The notes beneath the pieces are model-generated. The model did not search any database and was not told where the DNA came from. It saw only the letters and a program-made list of their open reading frames with translations. A stretch of DNA of 64,000 bases from Aradus depressus (Eukaryota; Arthropoda; Insecta; Hemiptera; Aradidae): positions 12,130,249 to 12,194,248 of the forward strand of contig OY759223.1 in assembly GCA_963662175.1 (NCBI GenBank), read 5' to 3'. The position numbers were made by a program, and so were the translations under genes. This document shows, piece after piece, positions 48,921 to 62,900 of the stretch (position 1 is its first letter; every line of letters begins with the position of its first letter).

Positions 48921-51900
48921 AGATTATACTCCCTGACTACTCAAAAATGTCTTATGTCAGAATAATAAAACCAAAATTATTTATGTTCCCTCTTCCCTGA
49001 CGATATCGGGCCGGGTGATTTACCGGAGCACTCGTTTAAAAAAAAGAAGAAAAAAATATATATACCTATATAATGTCAGAATTTCAGAAACGTCAACCAA
49101 ACTAAAATGATTCTTTTCTGGAAGTTAAAAGCATAATTGTATATAGTAATTTTTTATGCAGCTATATATCTCCCAGTTTATTTCAAGTCAGACTTAAATC
49201 GTAATAACGTGAAATGAGTATTCATATAATAAATAATAATTTAATATCATCATTATAAAAGTAAATAAGAAGCGATGGTCCCAAGCCTGCCCGATTTCAG
49301 GTACTCATTAAAGACCCCTACCTAAATGAATAAAAATTTAGTGTAGGCAAAATGTAGGACTCCCATATTCACCTACCATGGGCTCATGTCCACCAGAGTG
49401 ACGTAAAAGCAGTCAGGTAGTAGGCAATATGACCTCGAAGTTAAAACCCGGGCGTGAGCCACAAAATTATCTAAATTTTGGTCACATTATGTGGGTTTAT
49501 GTGTTAATTTACATTACAAATACTGAAAATTGTTTAAAACATTTTAGTTATTGAGGATAAAAGAGGTGTCTTACTTTTAAAACATGAAAAATCACTACAT
49601 TACCTGAAAATTTCCTCACATAACTCAATTTTTTACTTACAGCAATCGAACCAGTTGAATCAGATCCTTGCAATCCATCGCCTTGTGGACCCAACGCTCA
49701 GTGTTCAAATGGTATATGTACTTGTCTAACTGAGTACCAAGGAGATCCCTATGTCTCATGTCGCCCTGAATGTGTTCTCAACAGTGATTGCTCCAAGAAT
49801 AAGGCCTGTATCAGGAACAAGTGTACGGATCCATGTCCAGGAACATGTGGACAAGATGCCATCTGTGAGGTCATCAATCATATACCAATATGCAGATGTC
49901 CGGAGAAAATGTCTGGAAATCCGTTTACAATCTGTAGACCCCTAGAAGGTTTGTAGTAAACCAGATAAAAACATTTATATATATTTTTTTAATAGTTCAG
50001 TAAAATAGTTCAGATTATTTGCAGACATCTTCCGTATGCATTACTTATGCCTTCATCAGCAACATACCAAAAGTCCTCATCGATATTGAAAACTGCTGGA
50101 AGAAAATCATATTTATATATTTTACTCCCCCAGCTGTACGAAGTGGGGGGAAGTTATATATTCGGTCAAAAATTTGAGGAGTTTTCAATGTCGGAATGTT
50201 TTCCGATCTCCTAATTCCAAAAATGTTTCAGTGTGTGTGAACACCATAACTACCGATAGAATGAATGAATGTATCGATACGAAATTGTATATGTTTATCC
50301 AGAACCCTATTAAAAAATTGAATATGCACCATAAAAGAAGATCCAATTTTCTATAAGATTGGTGGACATTTTTTAAGACTTTTTATATAATTTCGTGTAT
50401 AATTTTGAATATGGTGGACGAAGTCCCAATTTGATCGATGGGGACATTTTAAAAAAATACGAAATATGTGCAAAAATCCAATTATTACAATTTTTTTTTA
50501 TGTTGAGGGCCTAAAATTGATCTAATTTTTATAAGTTCTTCTTTAATTGTTCCACAGAACCTATTCAAAGTTCACCATGTCAACCATCGCCTTGTGGACC
50601 CTACAGTCAGTGTCGACCCGTGAATGGTCAGTCTGTCTGTTCATGTCTTCCTGAGTATAAGGGTTCCCCGCCAGGCTGTCGACCTGAATGTGTTGTCAAC
50701 TCAGACTGTGGTAGAAACGAGGCATGTAACAACCAGAAGTGTAGAGACCCTTGTCCAGGTACTTGCGGTGTTGGCGCTAGATGTGAAGTAGTCAATCACA
50801 GTCCCATCTGTAGTTGTCCACCAAGATACAGTGGAGATCCCTTCGTCAGATGTCATCCGTTAGGTAAGAAAATATAATACTTTTTTTTTACTAACCTGAT
50901 TTCACAGTATCATTTAAATGGTCAGTGAAAAAAATCAATGAATGTATGAAAAATAATCTTTATTCTGGGACATACGACCCCTAAGAATAATAACATAAAA
51001 AATAAACAAGAGTAGACAAGTATCAACCAGTTGAGAAGAATAAAAATAAAATAAAAAAGGTCTCTAGGAATAAATATTAAATGTTAAAAACAGGCAATGA
51101 GTAAAACAGTATAATGAACTAGTGAAAAATAATGAAGAGAAGAAAAACTAGTATGAATAATAATGTGAAATATTACATAATGACTTATATATGAATTATA
51201 AAACTAAACTGATGAAAAAGAAGAGTGACAATCTGTCCAGTGGAGAGAGAGACTTATAGGAAGACGAGAACTATCTCATAGGAGCCTAGCCTTAGGAATC
51301 AGAGGTTTGCTGAGTGGAAAAGTAGGGACTGAATGAAAATGCAGAATGTTTAACGCGTTTTCACTATTGATCGGGTCATTATTCCATTCATGGATCATGA
51401 TAGACGACTAAATTTTCTTTATTATAAATTGTTGATTTGTCTTGTACCAGATCAATGATAGTGTGATAAGGAAATTATTATTTATTTTATTTTATATATT
51501 TATTTTCTCATTATTTTTTTAAAATTAATATATGTATATTTTTTTTTTCAATAGTGGAACCTCAAGTGCAACAAGTGCCAACCAATCCATGCGTGCCATC
51601 TCCTTGTGGACCAAACTCTCAGTGCAAAGTGTCAGGAACAAGCCCATCATGCTCCTGTCTGCCCAATTTCAATGGGGTTCCTCCCAGTTGTCATCCAGAA
51701 TGTGTCAGTAATGGAGAATGTTCAAGTCATCTGGCCTGTATCAATCAGAAGTGTAAAGATCCTTGTCCTGGTACTTGTGGAGCTGGTGCAGATTGTCGTG
51801 TGGTCAGTCACACACCTCAGTGTGTCTGTACCCCTGGATATACTGGAGATCCCTTCGTACAATGCACACAAATAAGTAAGTCTTAATCAATTTTATTATT

Positions 51901-53686
51901 ATTTGGTATGCTGGTTTTCCAATTATTAAACACAGAGCGCCACGTTTTGAAAACTTGAAAAGTTTTTCCCTATTGTCTTCAATTAACCCCCTTGAAAGGC
52001 CATTAAAATTATTGTGAAAGAAAAATACTGTATTTCAGTTCTTAACTTTTTACAGGAAAGTTCACACATATATAAATAATAATAGAGGGCGTCGGTAAAG
52101 TACCCATTAATCCAATGTTTTTATCATATCTTACTTGGATCTGAGGATACTAAGTTCTTTACGAAGGTCCTAGTCTCCCAAAAGGGGAAATCTAAGAATA
52201 GTGATCTAATCTTCTAAAATCTTTCTCTATGATAATATCTCTACCCAAAATGTGAAGACCCAGGAAGTGAGCTGTCGTCTCGTTTTCTTCTTCGCATCTG
52301 TCACAAGTGTATGATATATAGGCGTCTATTGAAAGGACCCGCGTCTTGGGATGTTTCCTGTTGAGATCCAGAGTGATTTCTAATTTTCCGCTCTGGGTAT
52401 ATACGATATAGGATATCCAGGTTTTCGAATGTATCTCTTTGTGGCATAATTAGAAAATCGTCCATAATGAACTTACCTAACATGATTGTCTCTTTTCAGT
52501 TGAACAAGCGCCTCAAGAAAGACCTACACCGTGTCAACCTTCTCCATGTGGAGCAAATGCAATTTGCCGAGAACAAAACGGTGCAGGATCTTGCTCATGC
52601 ATGCCTGAATATCAAGGAAATCCGTATGAAGGTTGCCGTCCAGAGTGTGTCCTCAATTCAGATTGTCCTTCAAACAAAGCCTGTGTTCGTAACAAATGCT
52701 TGGATCCTTGCCCAGGGACTTGTGGACAAAATGCCGATTGTCAAGTTGTTAACCACTTGCCTTCGTGTACTTGTCGTGTTGGCTACACTGGTGATCCTTT
52801 CAGATATTGCAACGTCATTCCTCCACAACGTAAGTTTTTTTAAAGTCCTTACTTAATTCAATATATTCTCAGGATCATTTCAAGACAAAACAAATCACTT
52901 TTTCGTCGTCAAATAATTTATTTATTAAACAGTTATTTTATCAGCGTGGAGAGGGGGCTATGTGAGAGTTAGCGAGTCCTGTGTAGTCTGGGTGGTGTTA
53001 GGTTACTCCTGCGCCAAATATTTCGGGGTTTCCACCAGCCCACCGCTCCCGCATAGGCCGAAATATCTTCTAGTCTACGGCCATTCATTCCTTGTGTACT
53101 ATTAACTATATGAAAGGTTTACAATAGTTTTTGAGTTATTTATTATAGAATGAAAAAACCATTGATTTTATAATAGCTTCATGAGTAGTACAACATATCA
53201 AAAAGTTCGTCGAAAATGTGATAATTTCGCCTTGAAATGACCCCACGTCCTGATGTGTGTCTAACGTTTTGAATATTCCCTCAGCAACAGAACCTCCAAT
53301 TCCGGTAAACCCTTGCCATCCGTCTCCATGTGGACCCAACAGTCAGTGTAAAGAGAACAACGGACAGGCCATTTGTTCCTGTCTCCCACAGTATGTCGGG
53401 GCTCCGCCTGGTTGTCGACCTGAATGTGTCGTCAGTACAGAATGTGCCTCAGACAAGGCTTGTGTCAATCAGAAATGTGCGGATCCTTGTCCAGGAACCT
53501 GCGGACAAAATGCCCAATGTCAAGTTATCAATCATAGTCCGATTTGTTCTTGTCGATCTGGATACTCTGGAGATCCTTTCTCTGTCTGCCGACCAATACC
53601 ACGTGAGTATTTATATATTCGTCCTATTGTAATTATCCCTAGGTCGAAGACCATACATGGAATTATATCAACGAATATATATATAT

Positions 53687-53717
<31 letters not shown>

Positions 53718-56700
53718 TGAATCTATTTTTCTGAAATGTCACAAAGTTAAAAAATAATATACTTCACTCATTGAGAGGTTAACAGACAAAAATACGCATA
53801 GACCCCCTGAGCAAATAGCCAATTAGATGAATTGCCTATTGTCGCCACTTTTCATTTTGTTATTTAATGGCTATCTCTGCATTGTCCCTGAAGTTTCAAA
53901 AGTTGAAACAATATATTTTTTTATTATTATTGTTCATTGTCAATATTGATTCAATAAGGAGTATTGCAACATGTAATTATTGTAGACTTCTAAATATATT
54001 TTTTCAAACCCATCGCTGTTAGTATTGACGTCTTTGCAGTAAAGTGTGGCTCCACCCACTTCCGTCTTATCTTCCCCGTAGACCTTCCTTATTTATGGTC
54101 AATGTTTCAATAAATAAATATGGTGTCGTTTTCATTTAATATTTGTATTATTGTTTTATTCTATTTATTTGGTGTATATATACTAGATATTTTTTTGGCA
54201 TGTATACATATATGTTAGATATTTATTGGGGATATATGTATTAGATATTTATTTAGTAGATATATATATTAGATATTTATTTGGGAGGTATATATATATA
54301 TTTCAATATGTTTGATTATCAACACTTCCCTTCAGAAATGTTGTAATAACTATTAAATACTTACCTACGGAATCTTTTAGCGTTTGATCTGATCAAAATT
54401 TTAGTGTGTGATCTGATCAAACCTTTTTCTAATATATTATTTCCTAATTAAATTTAAAAAAAAAAAATATTGTTTTGTATTTTCAGCTCCGCCACCTCCA
54501 CCTGCGGCCCCTGCCTACGTGAACCCCTGCTTCCCGTCTCCCTGTGGACCATTCTCTCAGTGTAGGGATGCTGGCGGTTCTGCCTCTTGTTCTTGTCTTC
54601 CGGAGTACTCTGGCTCACCGCCTAGTTGCAGACCCGAGTGTACCCTCAATGCCGAATGTGCCAGTAACTTGGCTTGTATTAGAGAGAAGTGTCGAGATCC
54701 TTGTCCTGGATCGTGTGGAGCCGGAGCTCACTGTAATGTCATCAATCATACTCCTGTCTGCACTTGTCCTGAAGGATATACAGGAGATCCATTTACCAAC
54801 TGCTACCCTAAACCTCCTCCACGTAAGATATTATTTTAAATTATTTGTTTGTAACATGTGAGAAGTCTTAGTGGGAACAGATAAATGACATACATGCATG
54901 TGCTTCAACATGATACATTTTTTTCTTTCTTCCCCAGCAACACGAGGTATAGAAGAAGTTTTGTAATCGGTTAGTTAGAGTTTTCAACGGAATTTCATAT
55001 TTTCTCACCGCCTGATTTCAAAAATGAAAGAAAAAATGTCTGCATGTGTGTGTTTGTGAACACGATAACTCTCGAAAAAATGAATGTATCGACACAAAAT
55101 TTTATATGCGTATCCAGGACCCTCTAAAAACGACAACTATTGATTTTCAGCTAAATCGGCGAAAGGGGAGGGAGGAATTAGGGGGAGGCTTAACACAAAA
55201 ACTCTAATAATTGCAGTTGTAATGAATGTATTGACAAGAAATTTCACTTGTGAATGCAAAGCCATGTAAGGACGACACCTATTAATTTTCAGCGGAATAA
55301 GCCAAAGGGGAGGGGAGGGGATCAGAGGGAGGGCTCAATTCAAAAACGCCGAGAACTGCCGATGTATTGAATTTGTCGACACAAAATTCAATACGAGGAT
55401 TTAAAAGTCCCTATGTAAGTCAACTGTTGATTATTAGCCCAAACGGTCGACTTGTCTTGGAGGGGGAGCGTAAATTTAATTGATTAATTCGTTCTGGGGA
55501 AGTACATTGCCGGTGATTCACCGACTTTTTCGTTATGTAATACATTTATTTTCAATTTCAGCTCCTGCACCGGTTGAAAGCGATCCGTGCAATCCATCCC
55601 CGTGCGGTTCAAACGCCGAATGTAACAATGGGGTTTGCACGTGTCTGCCGGAGTACCAAGGCGATCCTTACGTTGGTTGTCGACCCGAATGCGTTCTTAA
55701 CACTGATTGTCCTAAGAACAAAGCTTGCATCAGGAATAAGTGCACGGATCCATGCCCTGGAACTTGTGGACAAGACGCTATTTGTGAAGTTGTCAATCAT
55801 ATACCAATATGCAGATGTCCTGACAAAATGTCTGGCAATCCATTTATTGTCTGTAGACCTTTAGAAGGTTTGTAAAAAATTTGTTTATATTTTTTTAAAT
55901 GCTCATTCTTAGAATTTTTTTTTTAATGTCTTCAAATTCTTATTCTATAATGAAATTTTCGTTTACAGAACCAGTACAAAGTACACCTTGTCAACCATCG
56001 CCTTGTGGACCCTACAGTCAATGCCGACCTATAAATGGTCAGTCTGTCTGTTCATGTCTTCCTGGATATAAGGGTTCCCCGCCAGGCTGTCGCCCTGAGT
56101 GTGTTGTCAACTCAGACTGTGGTAGGAACGAGGCATGTAATAACCAGAAGTGTAGAGACCCTTGTCCAGGTACTTGCGGTGTTGGTGCTAGATGTGAAGT
56201 GGTCAATCACAGTCCCATCTGTAGTTGTCCACCAAGATACAGTGGAGATCCCTTCGTCAGATGTTATTCTATACGTAAGTTTTTTTATATATATTATTTT
56301 TATTTCTTTAAAGATGTGATAAAATCATTAAATTAATAATCACCCGGCTTGGTTGCGGGTCATATCGCTTCTTACCAGAGTGCTCTTTTGCCGCTCTGTT
56401 GAACTTCAGCCTGAATCTTTAGTGGGAGTCTTAAATTTTGCCTACCCACGTTTAGTTAAGAAGGTCATGTTTTAACGATTACATGACATCGCGTAACGTC
56501 CCATCTAAAGATTTTTTTCCTCCTAGATAAAGTCCTCAGCCTGGTTATAATTGTCATTTTTATTGTGTGTAATATCTATAAAATCTTTTTGACGTGAAAA
56601 CGTCCATACGCTCGTTAAGCACAGTGATAGCCGGTCAAACTTTCTTGTGTTACAAAATACCGTCAGATTTCAATCGATAATAACTACGAGACTAATAATG

Positions 56701-59700
56701 CGATAACAACGGTTGAGGTCACGATGAATAGAGCATGTCTGTACGTGTGTGTTTTGCCTGTGGCGTTATCGGGCTAATGTGGGCGCCGGCGGATGATTGT
56801 TGCGAATTAGCGTTGTGTAAAATTAGAAATTAGTGTAGCGTGATAACGCGTTTAGATAGGACGTTGATTCGGGTGTCATTGTAAAGAGCTTGAGAAGCAC
56901 TACTAGGACTCAAAGTGAAACAATAGAAATATTCGCCGAAATATATGTAAAAATCGGTATTAAATTGAAAATTGCAAAAAAAAATAAAGATGTCTCATAT
57001 GAATCGTAAATATGTGCGGAATTATAGAAAACGCAAATCAGAGGAAAGCTCGCATCAAAAGAAATTTAAAAAACCTAAAAAGTCTATTGCCGAGCAAATG
57101 CAAGAGCTACGGCAGCATCGAAAAGAAAATGAAAAATGATTTTATCCCGACGTTTTCACAGAAAATCTACGGCGTGGACCTTGACTACGCCTTAATGTTT
57201 TTTTGTTTTTTTTCTAAAGCCAATCTTTTTGTAGCGAAAGAATATATCCTGATTATACATAAGAACCAAAATACATTAAACAGTAAAAAGTCGCTGCTTT
57301 TAAGCTAAATATATACTCTATATATATGTTCTGAATATCTGCTTTATTCTGGAGCCATATAGTTATAAAGTTAGTTATATATAATATGATATATTTGCCA
57401 CAATTGACCGACCTCATGTAAACAATTTTTTTGAGCTTTTGAGTTGTGCGTTTTAAAGCTCTGATTTTTATTTTTTTATGACTTTTAGATCCTTTTTGGT
57501 TTTTGAGATTACACAAAAATAAAAACTGCTTACTTAGTATGCTTTTTTTTTCAAGAAGATATATTGCATGTTCTGGAGTTTACACATGTAGTAATGCAGT
57601 ATATTGTCTAGTGCAAACTGCATAATACTATCTGGAATGACCCTTTTTTTTTTTTTTTTTTTCTACAAAAATGTTCACAAATGTACTATTTTGTTAACAG
57701 CGGAGGCAATTGAACCAGAGATTCCAACCAACCCATGTTCACCATCTCCATGCGGTCCTAATTCACAGTGTAAGGTCGTTGGATCAAGTCCTTCCTGCTC
57801 TTGTCTGCCCAATTACAACGGTCTTCCTCCCAATTGTCGACCGGAATGTATCAGCAACGGAGAGTGTTCTAGTCATTTGGCTTGTATAAACCAGAAGTGC
57901 AAGGATCCCTGTCCTGGAACTTGTGGCTCCAACGCCATTTGCCGAGTGGTCAGTCATACACCTCAATGTACCTGTTCTCCAGGTTTTGGTGGAGACCCAT
58001 TCGTAGAATGTACTCAAAAAAGTAAGTCTTTCTTAACATAACTCTAGAATTTCTAATTTCTGTTCCTTGGTCAAAAATCAACTATTATTTTCCAATTGCG
58101 TTTATAATTATAAATTAAAATTAAAATTCACTGTATATTAAAAAAGCGGTCCCGGACTCATGATTATATGCTTTTTACTTCCTCAGCTAGTGTGGGGGAT
58201 GTGGAGTAATTGGGCAGAAATTCAGTGTCGAGTTTCAAGGAAAATTTATTCTTTCCGACCACCACATTTCAAAAACTAAAAAAAAAATCTATAACTCCCT
58301 ATAGAATGAATCTAGAATCCTCTAAGGACGACACCTATTAATTTTCAGTCAAATCAGGTAAAGGGAAGAAGGGCAGTCGGAGAGGAGACTTAATACAAAC
58401 ACTATAATAAACTGCCGTTGAAATGTATATCGCTACCTCAGAACAAGACTGTCACAACTCAAAAAATATCGAATTCGTACTAAACTCATAGGAAGAATGG
58501 TAATATGGTATACTTTTTTATGGAAGAGTGTCACAACTGTAACTTCTAATTCTGGCCACCAGAGAGCAGATGTGTCGGTCTTCCATTGTACGAAAAGGTT
58601 GGGCTTTAAAGGGTGTTACCATGGTGAAAGCTAAAGAAAATTGGCTTAAAAGTAAATATTATTAATCGTGTAAAAGCTTATTGCTCTAGCAGTTTTCTAA
58701 ATAAGTCAAAAGTAAAGTACCGTTAAGGATCAGTGAATTTTAAAACGTGATTTCCCAAAATTCACATTTTTTAGTTGTGACAGTCTTGTTCTGAGGTAGC
58801 GATATATCAAAAAAAAATCATATGTATATTCAAAATTGTATACGGAAAAAACTATCAATTTTCTGATATATATCGAAACAAAATTTATTATGATTCATGA
58901 TGTTTAGCCCAAACGGTGGATTGGTTTTCTAGTGAGAATAATTCGTGCTGGGGAAGTACACTGCTGATGATTCACCGACGACCTTTTTTTTTTACCAAGG
59001 AACAATTCTAAGATATTTGTGCAGATTTCATTGACACAGCTGTGTATGAACTGTATATTCTAATCATATATTTTTTTCTTTGTTTTCTTCAGTCGAACAG
59101 CACCCTCCAGAATCACTAACTCCATGTCAACCCTCGCCTTGTGGATCAAATGCAATTTGCAAAGAACAAAATGGTGCTGGATCTTGTACCTGTTTGGCAG
59201 ATTACTATGGAAATCCTTATGAGGGCTGTCGACCAGAATGTGTCCTCAATTCGGACTGTCCTTCCAACAGAGCTTGTATCCAGAACAAATGTAAGGATCC
59301 TTGTCCTGGTACTTGTGGACAAAATTCCGACTGTCAAGTTGTCAATCATTTGCCCTCTTGTACCTGTTGGCAAGGCTACACTGGAGATCCTTTCAGATAT
59401 TGTCACATTATTCCACCACGTAAGCTTCTCTTTATTCTGTTTTATTTTGAATGTTCTAAAAAGAAATAATAGATACTTATATTTATATATATATTTGTTT
59501 TGTTTAAATATTAGCTGCTGAACCAATCCCAGTGAACCCATGTCATCCTTCACCCTGCGGACCCAATAGTCAATGTAAAGAGAACAATGGACAAGCGATA
59601 TGTTCCTGTCTTTCTGAATACGTCGGAGCTCCTCCTGGTTGTAGACCGGAATGTGTCGTGAGCACTGAATGTGCCTCTAACAAAGCTTGCGTTAACAAGA

Positions 59701-59917
59701 AATGCATTGATCCATGCCCTGGAACTTGTGGCCAGAATGCACAATGTCAAGTTATTAATCATAGCCCTATTTGTTCTTGTAACTCTGGCTTTACGGGAGA
59801 TGCTTTCATTCGATGTCATCCAATTCCACGTAAGATTAACATTGTCTTAAATATAAACTACTCTAAATATAACATATTCTAAATGTATATAAATATAACA
59901 TATATATCTTATATTTA

Positions 59918-59948
<31 letters not shown>

Positions 59949-62900
59949 AAAGTAAAATCGGTCGGTTAATAGAAACATTTTTCTTTCGATGAGCCTTAAA
60001 CCATTGCAGCAAAGCATTGTCAAATCAGTATGTTGGGTCTTCCGAATTTTCTTTGCAGAAAAAGATTCCTCCTCATAATTTTTTTTTTGTTTTTTTTCTT
60101 TATTGACCCAAATTGTAGAAATTTGTAGAGTGGGAAACACCGAATTCTTTTGATAAAGTAGAACTTGACTCACTCTTTCGAGGTGAATAAAAAATTAGGG
60201 TAGGCAAAATTTATGACTCCCATAGTAGAATTGGGTTCGTGTCCACCAGAGTGACGAAAGAGCGCTCTGGTAGTAGGCGATATGAAAGTATAATTTAAGC
60301 CCGGGCATAACTAATTAAACTCTCAAATTCTTTTCATACTGGGTATATGAAAGTAATATGTTGACGTCAGCAGTTTTATTTGTTTCATTTCATACATAAT
60401 TCTGACTTTCTTAGACCCAGTAATGTCAATTTGAAATGAATTTGAGAGGGGGGATACGAATTGTGTATAAAAGTGGTTGGTATACGATTTATGTCCACAT
60501 AAAAAAAAAACTAGCAATAATAAAAATATATTATGAATTTCGTTGCTAACCGTTACTGTTATCTTTGTTCGTATTGGTCCTGTTTGAAATCTGACGGCAT
60601 AAATATATAATTTTTTTAAATTTTCAGTATACTCTACAATATTTATTTGAAGAGATTTCATCTCATTTTTCATGTTCATTTCTAACATCGTTTTAAGAAT
60701 TATAGCGGTCACAAAGTTTCAATCACACTCGCAAACATCATGGTGAAAAAACATGTTCAGCTATTCTTTATCTGTGAAAATCGGTTGAAAACTTGATCTC
60801 GAATTTGATTATATATATTTTTACAATACTTCCTTATATTGTATAACATTTCTAAACCATGTTTTAATGTTTTTGATCTTTATTTTAGCTCCTCCGGTTC
60901 AACCTGCTGCTCCAATTTATTCAAATCCATGCGTTCCTTCTCCTTGCGGTCCGTACTCTCAGTGTATGGACGTTAGCTCTTCTGCATCTTGTTCCTGTCT
61001 GCCAGGTTTCATGGGTGCACCACCTAACTGCAGACCTGAGTGTACCATGAATGCAGAGTGTACCAGCAATTTGGCGTGTATTAGAGAGAAGTGTATTGAC
61101 CCATGTCCTGGATCTTGTGGAGTGGGTGCTCTGTGTAATGTTATAAATCATACGCCATCGTGTACTTGTCCTGATGGATATACCGGTGATCCTTTTAACA
61201 ACTGCTACCCTAAACCTCCACCACGTAAGATTTTTTTTATACGGCTAGAATTTAAACACACAGTAACAAAAGCAGCTTACCGAATAAGAAACGTTAATTA
61301 CACAGTACAAAATGGTAAATGCACAGTAAAATGCAACACTGCAAATAAAATTTTAACCCAATAACTAAAAAGGTATTGCCTAGTAAGTTAATCAAATAAC
61401 GCAGTTAATAAGGCGCAGTAGGCAATTTCAGAATGCCCAGTAAAAAAAATTAAAGGAAAAAAATTTAAATGCAGATTATAAAATTGCAGTTTAGCAAGTA
61501 AATCCGTTGATCTATCCGAAGAAATATAATGTTGACCCTTATTGAAACAGTCCAGGTTCTCCTGATATAGAGAAACCCCATGGAGGAACATAACAAAAAT
61601 ATCTAACTGCGAACAGGCTAATTTATTTACTGTGAATATATCCTTTTTACTCTGCCTTTATTTTTTTTACTATTCGTTAAATATTTTTATACTAATATTT
61701 AATTTATTTACTATCAATATATCCTTCTTACCGTGAGTTTCTTTTTTTTTACTATTCGTGTACTTTTTTAACAGTTATAAATTTATTACTCTGAATTTAA
61801 TCTTGTAAATGTGAATTAATTTTGTTGCTGTGAATAATATGTTTTCTACTGAACTTTAATTACTGTGCACAACTGTTTGCTATTGTGCATTTAATTTTCA
61901 TTTATTTTATACTACTAGTTCCATTTAATTTTTTTTTTTAATCTTATTTTTTTTTCTTTTAGCTGCTGAACCACTTCCAAAAGATCCTTGCAATCCTTCA
62001 CCTTGTGGTCCGAATGCTCAGTGTAACAACGGAATTTGTACATGCTTGCCAGAATATCAGGGTGATCCGTACAGCGGTTGTCGACCTGAGTGTGTACTAA
62101 ACAGCGACTGTGCTAAGAACAAAGCATGTATTAGGAACAAATGCGCTGACCCATGTCCAGGAACTTGTGGTCAAGATGCCATTTGCGAAGTACTTAACCA
62201 TATACCCATTTGTCGTTGTCCTGAAAAAATGTCTGGCAATCCATTTATTCAATGTCGACCATTTGAAGGTATTCATTTTTTTTTAAATAAATGGAATTTA
62301 TGTTGCTTTATCAGCCATTTTGAGTCGGAAATTTAATTTTATAAACATCAAAATATAGAAATTAATTTCTTCATGAAGTTGATGCTTCCTCAACTTCCAG
62401 TATAGACCGACCAATCATATAGATCACATATTTTTCCAATTTCGTATTAGTTGATGTTTTTGACAGTTCGTTTTGCATTATTGTCGTTGAAATAGATTTT
62501 TCTCAACACTTCTACTACACTAATTTCAAAAATTTCTAATACACTAATTTTCATCACGAAGCGCTTAAAAAGTTTCTATTCCGAGCCCTAGAAGTCGACT
62601 GTTTTTTTTGTCAATATCCGTAACATAACATTATACTTGAGGTAGATTTTCTCAAAAACAATCTCTGGTACCCAAAAATTTATATCATAAAGAGCCATTT
62701 TGTTTTTGTTTAAAATAAAGTTTCTCTCTCTATCGAAAACTCAAAAATAACAATAAATGTTTCCGACTATAGTTATGGTTTTTAATGTATTGAATTTTGT
62801 GTATTCCTATTCTTTTACATTATTTTTATCTTTTTCTTCAATTTTTAGCACCATTGCCTGATTTGAGACCGTGTAGTCCATCACCCTGCGGACCGAACAG

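Noticed and set aside
57012..57308. Possible small gene of 98 residues
   Set aside because: It is Lys/Phe-rich, overlaps T-rich intron sequence, has no recognisable domain, and lies within a dpy intron.
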